A DNA stretch of 64,000 nt from positions 1 through 64,000 of the forward strand of contig JAPOPW010000045.1 in the NCBI GenBank assembly GCA_026712715.1, in the 5' to 3' direction. Below the pieces are notes generated by a model that saw only the letters and a program-made list of their open reading frames with translations, was not told the DNA's origin and made no database searches. This DNA comes from Immundisolibacterales bacterium (lineage in GTDB: Bacteria; Pseudomonadota; Gammaproteobacteria; HK1). Both the position numbers and the translations under genes were made by a program. Shown piece after piece: positions 47,314 through 56,488 of the stretch. Numbering within the stretch: position 1 is the first letter of the stretch; each line of letters starts with the position of its first letter.

Positions 47314-49749
47314 ATGAAATCTCATGTCCGGGTGGCGGTGATCGGCGGCGGGGTGGTCGGGTGCAGCGTGCTCTATCACCTCACCCGGCTCGGATGGAGC
47401 GACGTGATGCTCATCGAGCGCGACGAGCTCACGTCCGGCTCGACCTGGCACGCCGCCGGCGGCTTCCACACCCTGAACGCGGACACCAACATGGCGGCGC
47501 TCCAGGGCTACACCATCCGGCTCTACCGCGAGCTCGAGGAGCTGACCGGCCAGTCCTGCGGACTGCACCACGTGGGCGGGCTCACCCTCGCATTGGACGC
47601 GGACCGCCTCGACTTCCTCAAGGCCGAGCGCGCCAAGCACCGCTACATGGGGCTCGAGACCGAGATCGTGGGGCCGGACGAGGTCGCCCGGCTCTCCCCG
47701 ATCACGAACCCGCGGGGACTGCTCGGCGCGCTCTACGATCCCCTCGACGGTCACCTAGACCCCTCGGGCACCACTCAGGCGTACGCACGCGGCGCGCGCA
47801 TGCAAGGGGCGGAAATCGTGCTCCGCAACCCGGTGCGCGGGCTTTGCCCGCGCGCCGACGGAAGCTGGGACGTGGTGACCGACAAGGGCACGGTCACCGC
47901 CGAGCACGTGGTCAACGCGGCGGGGCTGTGGGCGCGGGAAGTGGGCGAGATGGCGGGCGTCTACCTGCCGTGTCACCCGATGGAGCACCAATACCTCGTG
48001 ACCGACGATCTTCCCGAGGTGTACGAGCGGGAGGAGGAGCTGCCCCACTGCATGGACCCGGCCGGCGAGAGCTACCTCCGGCAGGAGGGCCGCGGCCTGG
48101 TCATCGGGATGTACGAGCAGCGGTGCGAGCTGTGGGCGGTGGAGGGTACGCCGGACGATTTCGGACCCGAGCTGCTGCCCGAGAAGATCGATCGCATCGC
48201 GGACAAGCTCGACGTCGCGTACGAACGCTATCCGGTGCTGAAGACGGCCGGGGTCAAGCGCATCATCAGCGGCCCGTTCACCTTCGCGCCGGACGGCAAC
48301 CCGCTGGTCGGCCCGGTACCCGGCCTTCGCAACTACTGGGCGGCGTGCGCGGTGATGGCGGGGTTCAGCCAGGGGGGCGGGGTGGGGCTCGCGCTCGCGG
48401 AGTGGATGATCGAGGGCGAGCCCTCGCGCGACATCTTCGCGATGGACGTCGCCCGGTTCGGCGACTGGTGCACCCGGCCGTACACCCGGGCGAAGGTGCG
48501 GGAGAACTACCAGCGCCGGTTCGCCGTCTCCTACCCGAACGAGGAGCTGCCCGCCGCGCGCGGCCTGGTGACGACACCGGCGTACGGGGTGTGGGCGGCG
48601 GGCAACGCCGTCTTCGGGGTCGGCTACGGGCTCGAGCACGTGAACTGGTTCGCGCCGGCGGGCGAGCCCGCGTTCGAGGAGCCGAGCTTTCGGCGGTCGA
48701 ACGCCTTCGCGCCGGTCGCGGCGGAGTGCCGGGCGGTGCGCGAGGCGGTCGGCATCAACGAGATCCACAACTTCGGCAAGTACCTCGTCGAAGGGCCCGA
48801 GGCGGAAGTCTGGCTGTCGCACCTGATGGCGAACCGGATGCCGGAGGTCGGCCGGATCGTGCTGACCCCGATGCTGAGCCCGACGGGCCGGCTCGTCGGC
48901 GACTTCACGGTGGCGCGGATCGCCCCGGAACGGTTCCAGCTCACCGCCTCGTATGCGGCGCAGGCGTTTCACATGCGGTGGTTCGAGGCACACCTGCCGG
49001 CGGCGGGCGGCGGCGGCGGTGGCGGAGTGTCGTTGCGCAACGTCTCGCTCGAGCGCATCGGGTTCCAGATCGCCGGGCCGCGGGCGCGGGACGTGCTGGC
49101 CGCGGCGACGTCGGACGACGTCTCGAACCGGGCCCTCCGCTTTCTCGACGTGCGGGAGATGGAAGTGGGCCTCGTCCCCGCGGTGGTGTGCCGCATCAGC
49201 TATACCGGCGATCTCGGCTACGAGATTTACGTGGACCCCGTCCACCAGGTCGGCCTGTACCAGGCGCTCGCGGCGGCCGGGGACGGACACGGAATGAAGC
49301 CGTTCGGCATGCGGGCGATGATGTCGCTCCGGCTGGAGAAGTCGTTCGGCGCATGGATGCGGGAGTACCGGCCCGAGTACACCCCGGCCGAGACCGGCCT
49401 CGACCGATTCGTCGATCTTCGCAAGAACGAATTCATCGGGCGTGATGCCGCGACGCGCGAGCGCGATTCGCCTCCGGGGCGGCGCCTTTGCACCTTCGTG
49501 GTCGACGCGCGCGACGCGGACGTCTGGGCGGACGAGCCGATCTTCGCGGGAGACGAGGTCGTCGGCTTCGTGACCTCGGGCGGCTACGCGCACTGGAGCG
49601 AGCAGAGCATCGCCCTCGGGTTTGTGCCGGTCGAGCTGATGGAGGACGGCGGCGTCGAGTTCACGATCGAGATCCTCGGCGAGCGGCGCGCGGCACGGCT
49701 GGTCCACGAGCCGATCCTCGATCCGCGGGGCGAGCGGATGCGGGGATGA
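47314..49749 (+). CDS. FAD-dependent dehydrogenase fused to GcvT-type domain (sarcosine/dimethylglycine dehydrogenase family)
   Basis: The 811-residue protein has an N-terminal DAO-type FAD domain (AVIGGGVVGCSVLYHL at 8-23; SGSTWHAAGG, whose His46 matches the covalent FAD His in this family) and, from about residue 430, a GcvT-like folate-binding domain (FGKYLVEGPEAEVWLSHLMAN, IGFQIAGPRARDVL, SYTGDLGYEIYV) with the C-terminal barrel. Relatives demethylate dimethylglycine or sarcosine, passing C1 units to tetrahydrofolate. It sits between cobM and cysG in the same direction, which is unexpected. A link through C1/methyl metabolism is plausible but not shown. ATG 47314 is chosen over an upstream frame without homology. 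Confidence 0.9.
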   Translation: MKSHVRVAVIGGGVVGCSVLYHLTRLGWSDVMLIERDELTSGSTWHAAGGFHTLNADTNMAALQGYTIRLYRELEELTGQSCGLHHVGGLTLALDADRLDFLKAERAKHRYMGLETEIVGPDEVARLSPITNPRGLLGALYDPLDGHLDPSGTTQAYARGARMQGAEIVLRNPVRGLCPRADGSWDVVTDKGTVTAEHVVNAAGLWAREVGEMAGVYLPCHPMEHQYLVTDDLPEVYEREEELPHCMDPAGESYLRQEGRGLVIGMYEQRCELWAVEGTPDDFGPELLPEKIDRIADKLDVAYERYPVLKTAGVKRIISGPFTFAPDGNPLVGPVPGLRNYWAACAVMAGFSQGGGVGLALAEWMIEGEPSRDIFAMDVARFGDWCTRPYTRAKVRENYQRRFAVSYPNEELPAARGLVTTPAYGVWAAGNAVFGVGYGLEHVNWFAPAGEPAFEEPSFRRSNAFAPVAAECRAVREAVGINEIHNFGKYLVEGPEAEVWLSHLMANRMPEVGRIVLTPMLSPTGRLVGDFTVARIAPERFQLTASYAAQAFHMRWFEAHLPAAGGGGGGGVSLRNVSLERIGFQIAGPRARDVLAAATSDDVSNRALRFLDVREMEVGLVPAVVCRISYTGDLGYEIYVDPVHQVGLYQALAAAGDGHGMKPFGMRAMMSLRLEKSFGAWMREYRPEYTPAETGLDRFVDLRKNEFIGRDAATRERDSPPGRRLCTFVVDARDADVWADEPIFAGDEVVGFVTSGGYAHWSEQSIALGFVPVELMEDGGVEFTIEILGERRAARLVHEPILDPRGERMRG

Positions 49750-50130
49750 CGGCTATTCACCCTCGTGGCGCGGACGTTATTCCGTTCGTGCCGACCCCGG
49801 ACCAAGAGACCGCGAGCTGCCCCGCGTCCACTTCCGGACCGACCTTGCGTCATTCGGATGTGCTGTCGGAGGGAGTGGCGCCGGCAACGACTGTTCACGG
49901 ACATCCCCCCGCCGGGGTGTGATCACCCGTCTACTTCCCGACTCGTTCAGGATGAAGGACTGAACCCGGTGCCTGACGCTGTCCTTTTCGCCCGGTTTGA
50001 GGATGATGGAGGGGTGGAGCCGGTTCATGGAGGCGAGAAGATCGAGTGCTCCGGAGAGGGGGTCGAGCCTCTCCTCGCGCCTTGCGGACGTACTTCAGCG
50101 GCGTCGCACCGCACGGCGGAGTGATGGTTG
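49750..50130. other. Intergenic region before cysG, no gene recognised
   Basis: About 380 bases. No riboswitch core, tRNA or conserved frame is seen. It presumably holds the cysG promoter. Confidence 0.4.
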
Positions 50131-51642
50131 GTGGAGCAGCTCCCCGTCTTCCTGAATCTGCGCGGCTGGCCGTGCCTGGTGGTGGGGGCGGGGCAGGTCG
50201 GGGCCGGCAAGGCCGAGGTGCTTGCGGCGGCCGGGGGCCGGGTGCGCATCGTCGCTCCCGAGGTCTGCGCGTCCGCGGCGGCGCTTGCCGAGGGCGGATT
50301 GGTCGAGCTGCGGCGCGGCCGTTTCGAGGAGTCCGACCTCGACGGCCGGCACCTCGTCGTCGCGGCGACCGACGACCGGGACCTCAACCGGGGGATCGTT
50401 GCGCGGGCCGAGGCGCGCGGCGTCCTCGCGAACAGCGCCTCGGACGCACGGAGCGGGCATTTCTCGATGCCGGCGATCGTGGACCGCTCGCCGGTGCTCG
50501 CGGCCGTCTCGACCGGGGGCGCATCGCCGTCCCTCGCCCGCTACGTGCGGGCCCGGCTCGAGACGCTCATCCCGCGGTCCTTCGGGCGTCTCGCGGAGCT
50601 CGCACGGACGGCCCGGCCGGAGGTCAACGCGCGCCTTCCCCGGATCTCCGACCGGCGAGCGTTCTGGGATCGGGTCTTCGAAGGCCCGATTGCGGAAATG
50701 GCGTTCGCAGGGCGATTCGACGAGGCACGGGCCGCGCTCGCGGCCGCCCTCGAGGCCACGGTCGAGGCCGCTCGCGACGGCGGCGACGGTGCCACGGCCC
50801 CGACCGGGGAGGTGTACCTCGTCGGAGCCGGACCCGGCGACCCGGACCTCCTCACCTTCCGTGCGATGCGTCTGATGCAGCAGGCGGACGTGGTCGTGTA
50901 CGACCGCCTCGTTTCTCCGGGGGTGCTCGAACTCGTGCGGCGCGACGCGGAGAAGATCTACGCGGGGAAGCGGCGGTCCGAGCATGCGCTGGCGCAGCCC
51001 GACATCAACCGCCTGCTCGTCCGCCTCGCCCGCGAAGGCCGCCGGGTGCTGCGCCTCAAGGGCGGCGATCCGTTCATCTTCGGGCGGGGCGGCGAGGAGA
51101 TCGCCACCCTCGCCGACGAGCGTATTCCGTTCCAGGTGGTGCCGGGCGTGACTGCGGCGGCGGGGTGCGCGGCATACGCGGGGATACCCCTCACCCACCG
51201 CGACCACGCGCACGCCTGCACCTTCGTCACCGGCAACCTCAAGGACGGACATGTCGCCCTCGACTGGCCGGCGGTGGCGCGACCGGGCCAGACGATCGTC
51301 ATCTACATGGGGCTCGTCGGCCTTCGCGAGATCTGCGCGGGACTCGTCGAGCACGGGCTTGACCCGGCCACTCCCGCCGCGCTCGTCGAGCAGGGAACGA
51401 CTGAACGCCAACGGGTCATCGAGGGCACTCTCGATACCCTCGCCGACCGGGTGGATGGCGCGGGCGTGAAGCCCCCTACCCTCGTGATCGTGGGGGATGT
51501 CGTTCGCCTCCGCGGCAAGCTCGACTGGTTTCGGCCCGACGCGGCCGCATCGGGCGGCGCGCCCCGGCGCGCCCACGCGACCCTCGCCCATGCGGGATCG
51601 GGGGCGGAGCCTCCGCCGGAGCACGGCCGCCGCTCAGAGTGA
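50131..51642 (+). CDS. cysG: Siroheme synthase CysG (SUMT, precorrin-2 dehydrogenase, ferrochelatase)
   Basis: The 503-residue trifunctional protein has an N-terminal Rossmann domain (CLVVGAGQVGAGKAEVL, VVAATDDRDLN, ASPSLARYVRARLE) that oxidises precorrin-2 and can chelate, and a C-terminal uroporphyrinogen III methyltransferase (VYLVGAGPGDPDLLTFRAMR, RLKGGDPFIFGRGGEE, PGVTAAAGCAAYAGIPLTHR). It supplies precorrin-2/sirohydrochlorin, the substrate of CbiX. GTG 50131 is preferred; TTG 50128 is possible. Confidence 0.95.
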   Translation: MEQLPVFLNLRGWPCLVVGAGQVGAGKAEVLAAAGGRVRIVAPEVCASAAALAEGGLVELRRGRFEESDLDGRHLVVAATDDRDLNRGIVARAEARGVLANSASDARSGHFSMPAIVDRSPVLAAVSTGGASPSLARYVRARLETLIPRSFGRLAELARTARPEVNARLPRISDRRAFWDRVFEGPIAEMAFAGRFDEARAALAAALEATVEAARDGGDGATAPTGEVYLVGAGPGDPDLLTFRAMRLMQQADVVVYDRLVSPGVLELVRRDAEKIYAGKRRSEHALAQPDINRLLVRLAREGRRVLRLKGGDPFIFGRGGEEIATLADERIPFQVVPGVTAAAGCAAYAGIPLTHRDHAHACTFVTGNLKDGHVALDWPAVARPGQTIVIYMGLVGLREICAGLVEHGLDPATPAALVEQGTTERQRVIEGTLDTLADRVDGAGVKPPTLVIVGDVVRLRGKLDWFRPDAAASGGAPRRAHATLAHAGSGAEPPPEHGRRSE

Positions 51643-51921
51643 GAGATCCTGTATACGCGCAAGGCTCCGGGACGGCGATGAAGCAATCCGAAATGGGACG
51701 CACGGCGGGAGCACTTCATTCCGGGAGCGCGGGCTTCCAGACCGCGAAGGAGCGAGGGTCTGCCATCGTCCACGGAGGGCGGCGCCCGCGCTCGCCGGAG
51801 GCCGGCCGTCCCGGAACGTCTCCCAGTCGCGATCTGTGCCTCTTGCGCAAGCACGAATGGAATCGCGTTTGGAACCTGGCGCCGAAAATTGCTCCGGCCA
51901 GGCGGGTTTCGGAGACGGGCG
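51643..51921. other. Intergenic region with dispersed 18-bp repeat
   Basis: No gene is seen. GGGAGCGCGGGCTTCCAG (51723-51740) is identical to the reverse complement of 59235-59252, part of the hairpin between cobT and cobS. Confidence 0.6.
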
Positions 51922-52689
51922 TTACCGCTTCCGGACGTGCGCTTCCACCCATGCCCTGGCCGCTGCGACCGTCTCCACCCGCTCGCCCGATGGCGGGGGC
52001 GGACGGGCGATCATGACGACCGGGAGTCCGAGGGCTCGCGCGGCCTCGAGCTTCGCCTTCGCGGCCGTGCCGCCACTGTTCTTCGACACGACGACGTCGA
52101 TCCCTCGCGACTCGAGCAGGCTCCGTTCGGCGTCGTAGTCGAACGGACCCCGATCGAGCACGACCTCGAAGCGCGTCCCGTCGAGCGCGATGGGGGGAGG
52201 CTCGACCGCGCGCACCACGAACGCGACACCTTCTACCTTTATATAAGGCGCGAGTTCCTGACTCCCGACCGTAAGCAGCGCCCGCTTCCCCAGGCCCGGA
52301 AGCGCGACTGCGGCGCTTGCGGCATCCGGCACCTCGATCCAGCGGTCCCCGGATTGACGGGTCCAGGGAGGCCGATGGAGCACGAGCCGCGGCACCGCCG
52401 TGCGCTCGCACGCGGCCGCCGCGTGCGCCGAAATGACGTCCGCGTACGGATGGGTCGCGTCGACCACGAGACCGGTACCTGTCTCGCGAAGGTACGACTC
52501 GAGCCCTTCGGCGCCACCGAACCCACCCGTACGCACGCCAACCGGGACCGAAACCGGTTGCCGCGTACGACCGGCGAGCGAATACGTGGTCTTGATTGTC
52601 GGGTCGCCGGCAAGCAAACGCGCGAGTTCCACCGCCTCGCGCGTTCCGCCGAGGAGAAGCAAGCGCGCTACCACCGAATCGAACCCCAT
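51922..52689 (-). CDS. cobK: Precorrin-6A reductase CobK/CbiJ
   Basis: The 255-residue protein starts LLLLGGTREAVELARLL, with VVDATHPYADVISAHA and the late SKNSGGTAAKAKLEAARALG, all CobK/CbiJ signatures. It reduces precorrin-6A (or the cobalt form) with NAD(P)H. ATG 52689 was chosen because upstream codons lack homology. It lies 127 bases after cbiD on the same strand. Confidence 0.94.
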   Translation of the reverse strand: MGFDSVVARLLLLGGTREAVELARLLAGDPTIKTTYSLAGRTRQPVSVPVGVRTGGFGGAEGLESYLRETGTGLVVDATHPYADVISAHAAAACERTAVPRLVLHRPPWTRQSGDRWIEVPDAASAAVALPGLGKRALLTVGSQELAPYIKVEGVAFVVRAVEPPPIALDGTRFEVVLDRGPFDYDAERSLLESRGIDVVVSKNSGGTAAKAKLEAARALGLPVVMIARPPPPSGERVETVAAARAWVEAHVRKR

Positions 52690-52816
52690 TTGACCCCGCG
52701 ATCTGGCGATGCGCCGGTCCTTGTCACCCGTGCCGCCGAGTTCACTCCCTTCGTGCCTCGCTCGGCGCAAGCATCTCCGCTCGCGGCCCCGTCAGCTCTC
52801 GACCGTCAACCGCGAT

Positions 52817-53902
52817 TCAGTCGCCGGTCCGGGCGCGGATGCTCCCGTCCCGGCCGACGATGACGACTTCGACCTCCGCCGCGCGGCGCGTGACTTCGAG
52901 TGCCGTGTCCCGCGCCGCATCGGCGACCGCCTTGGCGAGCGGCACCCCGGCATCCTCGGCCAGCGAGAGCACTTCTCCGGCCGAGCTTGCGGCGCGGATC
53001 CGACTTTGCAAGTGGACATCCGCCCCGCAGTTCGCAGCCCGCTCCGCGAGCCGTTCCGGATCGACCTGGCTGCGGGCCGAGTGCAGGTCGAGGTGACCTT
53101 CCGCGAGCTTCGAGATCTTCGCGAAGCCGCCACCGATCGTGACCCGCGGAACCGGGTGCCGGCGAAGGTACTTGAGTAGCCCGCCCGCAAAGTCGCCCAT
53201 GTCGAGCATTGCCTCCAGAGGGAGCCCGTGAAGTCTCCGGACCGCGTCTTCCGAGGTACGGCCGGTGCACCCCGCGACGTGCCGGAGACCCATCGCTCGC
53301 GCAATATCCACCCCGCTGTGGATCGAGTGAATCCACGCCGAGCACGAATACGGGATGACGACCCCGGTGGTCCCGAGGATCGAAAGGCCGCCGACGATTC
53401 CGAGACGCGGGTTCCAGGTCTTCTCGGCCAGCCGTTCGCCGTCGCGCACCCCTATCTCGACGACCACGTCACCCGGCGCGCCATGCGCGGCGGCAACCTC
53501 CGCCACCGTTTCCCGCATCATCCGCCGCGGCACCGGGTTGATGGCCGGCTCCCCCACCGCAACCGGAAGCCCCGGCCGGGTCACCGTCCCCACCCCCGGC
53601 CCCGCCCGGAACACGACGCCGGTGCCCGAAGCGCCCTCGCGCACCGTCGAGATGACGAGCGCAAGGTGCGTCACGTCCGGGTCGTCGCCCGCGTCCTTGA
53701 CGATCCCCGCCCGCGCGAACCCCGCCCCAATCTCCTCCGTCGCAAGCACAAACGAAGGCCGCTGCCCCTTCGGCAACTCGATCGCCACCGGGTCCGGAAA
53801 CTCCCCCGACAACAACGCCGTATACGCCGCCCGGGTCGCCGCCGTCGCGCACGCCCCCGTCGTCCACCCCCGCCGCAGCCGTTCTCCCGTGGGCACTGCC
53901 AT
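52817..53902 (-). CDS. cbiD: Cobalt-precorrin-5B C1-methyltransferase CbiD
   Basis: The 361-residue protein begins LRRGWTTGACATAATRAAYTAL, the CbiD signature, and contains NPVPRRMM, PRLGIVGGLSILGTTGVVIPYS and KYLRRHPVPRVTIGGGFAKISK. CbiD methylates C1 in the early-cobalt pathway and is not related to CobF. It is therefore a marker, with CbiX and CbiG, for the cobalt-early route. Confidence 0.95.
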   Translation of the reverse strand: MAVPTGERLRRGWTTGACATAATRAAYTALLSGEFPDPVAIELPKGQRPSFVLATEEIGAGFARAGIVKDAGDDPDVTHLALVISTVREGASGTGVVFRAGPGVGTVTRPGLPVAVGEPAINPVPRRMMRETVAEVAAAHGAPGDVVVEIGVRDGERLAEKTWNPRLGIVGGLSILGTTGVVIPYSCSAWIHSIHSGVDIARAMGLRHVAGCTGRTSEDAVRRLHGLPLEAMLDMGDFAGGLLKYLRRHPVPRVTIGGGFAKISKLAEGHLDLHSARSQVDPERLAERAANCGADVHLQSRIRAASSAGEVLSLAEDAGVPLAKAVADAARDTALEVTRRAAEVEVVIVGRDGSIRARTGD

Positions 53903-54785
53903 CCCTCGATTCTAGCCACTTCCACCGACCTTCCCGGCGCCGAAGGCGGCGACACAATCTGTTCACGCGAACGCGCGAGGAGAATGCGCGTGGCCCTTCA
54001 ACCCTTGAACCGGAAGCTGCTATACCTCGCTCGAACCCCGATTCGACTCGCGCAAGGCATAAAGAAACACACGCATCACCCGCCGGTTTTCCGCGTTCGT
54101 TCGAGTCTGCGGTGCCGGACTCCGCGTGTCCCCCAAGTTCACGTGGCATGTGCCGTCCGGCCTTGGCCCGCACCCGACTCGTTACCCTGTTCCTGCCCCC
54201 CCGTCGAAGCACACCCGCTCCAGCATGCCCACGCGAACATTAACTTGACAATTCTAAGCCACCATGATTCGATCATAAGCCACACACATCACTATGAGCT
54301 TCTAACAAAACTCCAGAATGTATTTAATAGTCCGAATAGCTTCTTCGAACTATCCTCGGGGCTCCATCCTCACCATGTGCGAGCGGCGTTTTTTTGTATT
54401 TCTACATGTAATCCTGCATTATATGCATTATGTCAAATACACCGAATCCCCGCGACCGACCGGTTCATCATATGCCAGTCCCATTCTGCGCTTGACACTG
54501 GGGTCGGAACGAAGCGGTACTAGATCGTCGCAACCTTCACAAAAGTTCCATCAACCAGCATGTGACGAGATGCTGACTGAAGGGTTGGTCACGTCCGGAG
54601 GTCTTGGTGAACTATTCCTCGCCGCGCGTATTCGGAGAACTCGGGCCAATGTCCCCGGCAGAACGTGGAATCCGGTCACTCCGGACCCAGTCCGCCAGGG
54701 CACCCAGCTTCAATTTCGGTCGAACCTGAAGTAGCCGCCTACCGGCTGTAAATCAAACAACTCACTCAATTGAAGAAACAATGCC
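53903..54785. other. Long AT-richer intergenic region
   Basis: Almost 900 bases between cbiD and the membrane-protein unit. Base composition falls from about 53.98 kb onward. An open frame at 54318-54734 (plus) has no family resemblance or good ribosome site and was not called. TTGACA at 54245-54250 has no good -10 at normal spacing. Confidence 0.45.
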
Positions 54786-54932
54786 ATGAAATTCTCCAGG
54801 AACCCGCTCCGTAAACTGCTTCTCCTTGTCCTCGCCTCGACGTTTCTCTACGTCGCTCCCATCGGTACGACAGATGATACGGAAGCGTCAGCGAATCCCT
54901 GTCCAAACCGGCAATGCCGACCAGATCGCTAG
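54786..54932 (+). CDS. Possible small exported peptide (48 aa)
   Basis: The frame from ATG 54786 has the look of a signal peptide: basic start (MKFSRNPLRK), hydrophobic core (LLLLVLASTFLYVAP) and a polar tail with two Cys (NPCPNRQCRPDR). GAAGAAAC lies 8-10 bases upstream. It overlaps the start of the membrane-protein gene by 19 bases, consistent with coupling. Too short for homology; coding is uncertain. Confidence 0.35.
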   Translation: MKFSRNPLRKLLLLVLASTFLYVAPIGTTDDTEASANPCPNRQCRPDR

Positions 54933-56359
54933 ATTCCGAAGGCCAATATGCCATGGGATACTGGATTTCCGGAACTGTCTGTGCAGTCTTCATCTATGCA
55001 ACCCAGCTATTTCTCTTCGGTAGCGGCGCCAAACGTCGTTCTACAGCCAACCTCACGAGCTTTTTCCCACCCAGCGAATATATGAAGAACGACCAACGGG
55101 CTTTTATCACCTGCATCACGCCCTTTCCACTGACCATAGCGTTCATCGGAATACTCTCTCTAGACAAGTCCTTCTCAACTCTCTATACCAAGTACCTCTC
55201 CACTCACTGTGATCTCGGCCCATTGTTGTCATCAGCTCTATCAACAGCCGCAAGCGTCAAGATTGAGTCGCTGCCGCCCGCTTATTTTCCAATCTTGACG
55301 GTGGTGATGATCATAGCGTTCTTTGGGTGGCATCTAAAGGCAATATTTCGACGAGTTGAAGCCACCGTATTATCCGTGTCAGGAATCGAAACAAGAATTC
55401 ACGAACAAGTCTCTTCTTTCGCCTCCAAAGTATTGGAATTCAACAACAACAATTATGTGGAAGTCATCAAAACGATAACGGCGCACAAGAAAATTGACTG
55501 TGTCCCACTAGCAGACGAGTTGGAGCGCTCTCCAGCCGACCAAAAGCTCGCCTACCAACTCATGCATCTCACAAGGAAAGATGTTGGAAAATTGGGCATA
55601 TATTGCTCTCTCCTTGAATTCACCAACGAAATCTTTGGACTCGAGAAGAACGATGTCGCCGACCTCACGGAAGGTAGCAGGCGGTGGATCTTCGAGCTGA
55701 TCAGCGCCTGCGTTATCTACATCGTCGTTGCGACTTTGTACGGCCTCTTGGCGCACAAGGGTTCGGGGTATTTTAGCGAACTGGGATTTCCGTGGCCCCG
55801 TGAGGACGAGATTGAAGTTCATATGCGGGACGTGTTCTTTTTCTCAGCTTCGGTAGTCCTTCCCGCTATTTTGGGAATAGCCTATTTTTCCAACCAAAGG
55901 TATTCCGACGACTACCAGGAGCGGAAGGCGCTGTGCATGCTGTTCGCTGTAGTGCTAGTCGTCAGCTTTTTTCTCCTAGTGCTATATCAACTCATATTTT
56001 CATTGGAAATCCTTGCCGATCAAGTCAAGGAGGACTCGGGACCCGTGGGTATGGAAGGAACCAACGGAGACAAGGAAAGGGAAGTTTTTGGCTTTTGCGA
56101 GTTTTTCTATTCGTTACTTTATGCGTTGGTCCCGAGCCTGGTGGTGCTTACTACCGTAATGATTGGCCCACGAGGAAAGCGTACCGGCGAAAAGGTGGTA
56201 GCTGGTACGCTGGTTTTTGGACTTGGGCTCTTTATTGCGCAATATGTTTACGAGTCCTTGTGCGCAGAAGGCATGAAGTTTTGGCTGCATCAGTGTGTGA
56301 TGGGAGCTCTTCTCGGATGTACGAGTTTGTCACTCAAGGCGGTGTTCTTTCCACGGTGA
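54914..56359 (+). CDS. Multi-pass membrane protein of unknown function, AT-rich
   Basis: The 481-residue protein has about eight hydrophobic segments in two groups: three near the N-terminus (GYWISGTVCAVFIYATQLFLF, FPLTIAFIGILSL, FPILTVVMIIAFFG), a soluble central part (about 145-255, including RRVEATVLSVSGIETRIHE), and five towards the C-terminus. An ATG at 54953 (MGYWISG) is an alternative start. I do not recognise a family. Its GC content is far below the surrounding cob genes and its product has more Lys, Asn, Phe and Ile, so it was probably acquired. The arrangement of membrane anchors around a cytosolic domain resembles effectors of some defence systems, but no motif proves this. Confidence 0.8.
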   Translation: MPTRSLDSEGQYAMGYWISGTVCAVFIYATQLFLFGSGAKRRSTANLTSFFPPSEYMKNDQRAFITCITPFPLTIAFIGILSLDKSFSTLYTKYLSTHCDLGPLLSSALSTAASVKIESLPPAYFPILTVVMIIAFFGWHLKAIFRRVEATVLSVSGIETRIHEQVSSFASKVLEFNNNNYVEVIKTITAHKKIDCVPLADELERSPADQKLAYQLMHLTRKDVGKLGIYCSLLEFTNEIFGLEKNDVADLTEGSRRWIFELISACVIYIVVATLYGLLAHKGSGYFSELGFPWPREDEIEVHMRDVFFFSASVVLPAILGIAYFSNQRYSDDYQERKALCMLFAVVLVVSFFLLVLYQLIFSLEILADQVKEDSGPVGMEGTNGDKEREVFGFCEFFYSLLYALVPSLVVLTTVMIGPRGKRTGEKVVAGTLVFGLGLFIAQYVYESLCAEGMKFWLHQCVMGALLGCTSLSLKAVFFPR

Positions 56360-56488
56360 CCTTTTTCTTCGGTTTCAGAGGAATCGGTCTATTTCGAGAG
56401 CGATTCGCAGAGGGGCGGGGTCGTATTGAATTGGAACCTGACGTGTCATACTAGTTGCCGGGTCGAGTTTTTTTTCACGGTGCCAGTC

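Noticed and set aside
54318-54734. 138-codon plus-strand open frame
   Set aside because: No family resemblance, no ribosome site, and composition shifts within the frame.
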